Source: Pseudomonadota bacterium
Lineage (GTDB): Bacteria; Pseudomonadota; Gammaproteobacteria; Steroidobacterales; Steroidobacteraceae
Assembly: GCA_021820785.1 (NCBI GenBank)
Contig: JAKADE010000137.1
Location: forward strand, 1 to 7,169
DNA: 7,169 nt
Direction of reading: 5' to 3'
The stretch's first letter is position 1, and each line of letters begins with the position of its first letter. A program made the position numbers and the translations under genes. Under the pieces are notes generated by a model. It had not been told where the DNA came from and did not search any database. It was given only the letters and a program-made list of their open reading frames with translations. Below, in pieces: positions 6,601-7,169 of the stretch.

Positions 6601-6812
6601 TGCCTGCCGGGCGGAAGGGTGCACTCTAAACGGTTAGGCACGTGGCGCGCCACGCAGAGTGGGGCAGACCGGTGCTGCGCGGCGCCGTTCCGACGGGCCG
6701 GATGCAAAATACCTACCGCGCACCATGACTGCGTGCGGCGGACATCGGGGAGCCCCCGTCACGAGCATGCGCCGGCGCAGCTCGGCGCGCCCAGGGCACG
6801 CCCCGACAGCGC
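6601..6812 (-). promoter_or_regulatory. Non-coding region upstream of metC
   Basis: This 212 bp region lies between the TonB-domain stop and metC, both on the minus strand. The longer ORFs crossing it in other frames have no recognisable domain. It holds the palindrome at 6641-6654 and a short A+T-rich spot near 6705-6713. No convincing promoter pair, MetJ-box array or U-tailed terminator is seen. Confidence 0.4.
6641..6654. repeat. 14 bp perfect palindrome upstream of metC
   Basis: CGTGGCGCGCCACG reads the same on both strands and ends 40 bp before the metC ATG. A second pair of inverted arms, CACTCT (6622-6627) and AGAGTG (6656-6661), encloses it asymmetrically. It could be an operator half-site pair or an mRNA hairpin in the metC leader. 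In DNA this GC-rich, about one perfect 14-mer palindrome is expected by chance in a window of this length, so only its position supports a role. Confidence 0.35.
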
Positions 6813-7169
6813 TCAGTGGGACATCGGCTCCGCCCTCGGGGAGACCATTGGCAGAACCGCATGCGCACCAGGTTTCGAGATCACAAACCGCACCGGCAGG
6901 TTCGCGCAAATGCCCGTGGGCCGACCGTTGCGCCGCGCCGGCACCCACTGACCCGAAGTCGCCGCCGCATAACGCAGCGCTGCCGCATCGAGACGAGGGA
7001 CTCCGGATGACCGCACCATCGTCGGCGCGTGCTCGAGATGACCGTCCTTGCCGATGCAGATGTGCACGATCGCCACGCCCTGCTCGTGCAGCACCTGGGC
7101 AATTTCCGGGTAAAACCCGCAGGTCATCGGGAAGCCCTTCTTGACGCGCGGCGGGCTCGTGCACGGCAC
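6813..7169 (-). CDS. TonB C-terminal domain protein, C-terminal part (cut by right window edge)
   Basis: 118 residues are visible, open to the right edge, where the first codon in frame is a GTG (7167-7169) that need not be the true start. The family pattern is clear: FYPEIAQVLHEQGVAIVHICIGKDG, in which YP, the EQG turn and the DG turn match TonB C-terminal domains (split here only by the window's own numbering, residues 19-43). It is followed by VRSSGVPRLDAAAL (51-64), WVPARRNGRPTG (73-84) and LPVRFVIS (89-96). This domain normally lies in the periplasm and contacts outer-membrane receptors. A 22-residue tail follows the last strand. Three cysteines (residues 3, 17, 38) precede the SSG motif. 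No transmembrane helix, Pro-rich spanner or signal peptide is visible, but these would lie beyond the edge. No exbB or exbD is in the window. Either a full TonB or a small secreted TonB-like protein is possible. Confidence 0.78.
   Translation of the reverse strand: MPCTSPPRVKKGFPMTCGFYPEIAQVLHEQGVAIVHICIGKDGHLEHAPTMVRSSGVPRLDAAALRYAAATSGQWVPARRNGRPTGICANLPVRFVISKPGAHAVLPMVSPRAEPMSH

Noticed and set aside
6601..6624. N-terminal extension of metC to the GTG at 6622-6624
   Set aside because: No ribosome-binding site precedes it, and it lengthens the protein beyond the usual MetC N-terminus.
6634..7164. A 176-residue minus-strand open frame across the TonB-domain and intergenic region
   Set aside because: It is out of frame with the TonB-domain protein, which matches its family well, and reads as Ala/Gly/Arg-rich shadow sequence.
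1..7169. CRISPR array, tRNA, insertion sequence or phage attachment site
   Set aside because: No spaced repeats, no cloverleaf-like sequence, no transposase or terminal inverted repeats were seen in a full read of the window.

Overview
The window is about two-thirds G+C and densely coding, with weak Shine-Dalgarno sites and a GTG start for several genes. The mix of genes (an HDOD protein, an MetC-type beta-lyase, a TonB-type C-terminal domain, and a De Ley-Doudoroff-type sugar-acid kinase with its lactonase) suggests a high-GC gammaproteobacterium or a relative. This is inferred from gene content and composition only. There is no rRNA, tRNA, mobile element, phage gene or CRISPR array.

Left part (1-3608, all on the minus strand). 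From upstream to downstream these are a ten-helix EamA/DMT exporter resembling YedA, an NAD-dependent sugar-nucleotide epimerase of the UDP-glucuronate 4-epimerase type, an SMP-30-family sugar lactonase, and 2-dehydro-3-deoxygalactonokinase (dgoK), which is cut by the left edge. The last two form a tight pair (16 bp gap). Together they would open an aldonolactone and phosphorylate the 2-keto-3-deoxy acid in galactose/galactonate catabolism. An A+T-rich patch with two tandem 9-mers lies upstream of the pair and is the best candidate control site.

Middle (3609-5377). A 207 bp divergent intergenic region separates the exporter from a plus-strand pair. The first gene encodes a membrane-anchored HDOD-domain protein. 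The second encodes a 99-residue, single-helix membrane protein of unknown function with a charged, coiled-coil-like stretch.

Right part (5378-7169). metC (cystathionine beta-lyase) lies on the minus strand, convergent with the small membrane protein gene. Upstream of it is a 212 bp non-coding stretch with a 14 bp perfect palindrome. The C-terminal part of a TonB-domain protein runs off the right edge.

Most of the window is ordinary chromosomal housekeeping and catabolic sequence, and I found no clear sign of a new system. The points most worth a second look are the HDOD protein plus small membrane protein pair, the tandem repeat and possible small upstream ORF before the lactonase, and the palindrome upstream of metC.
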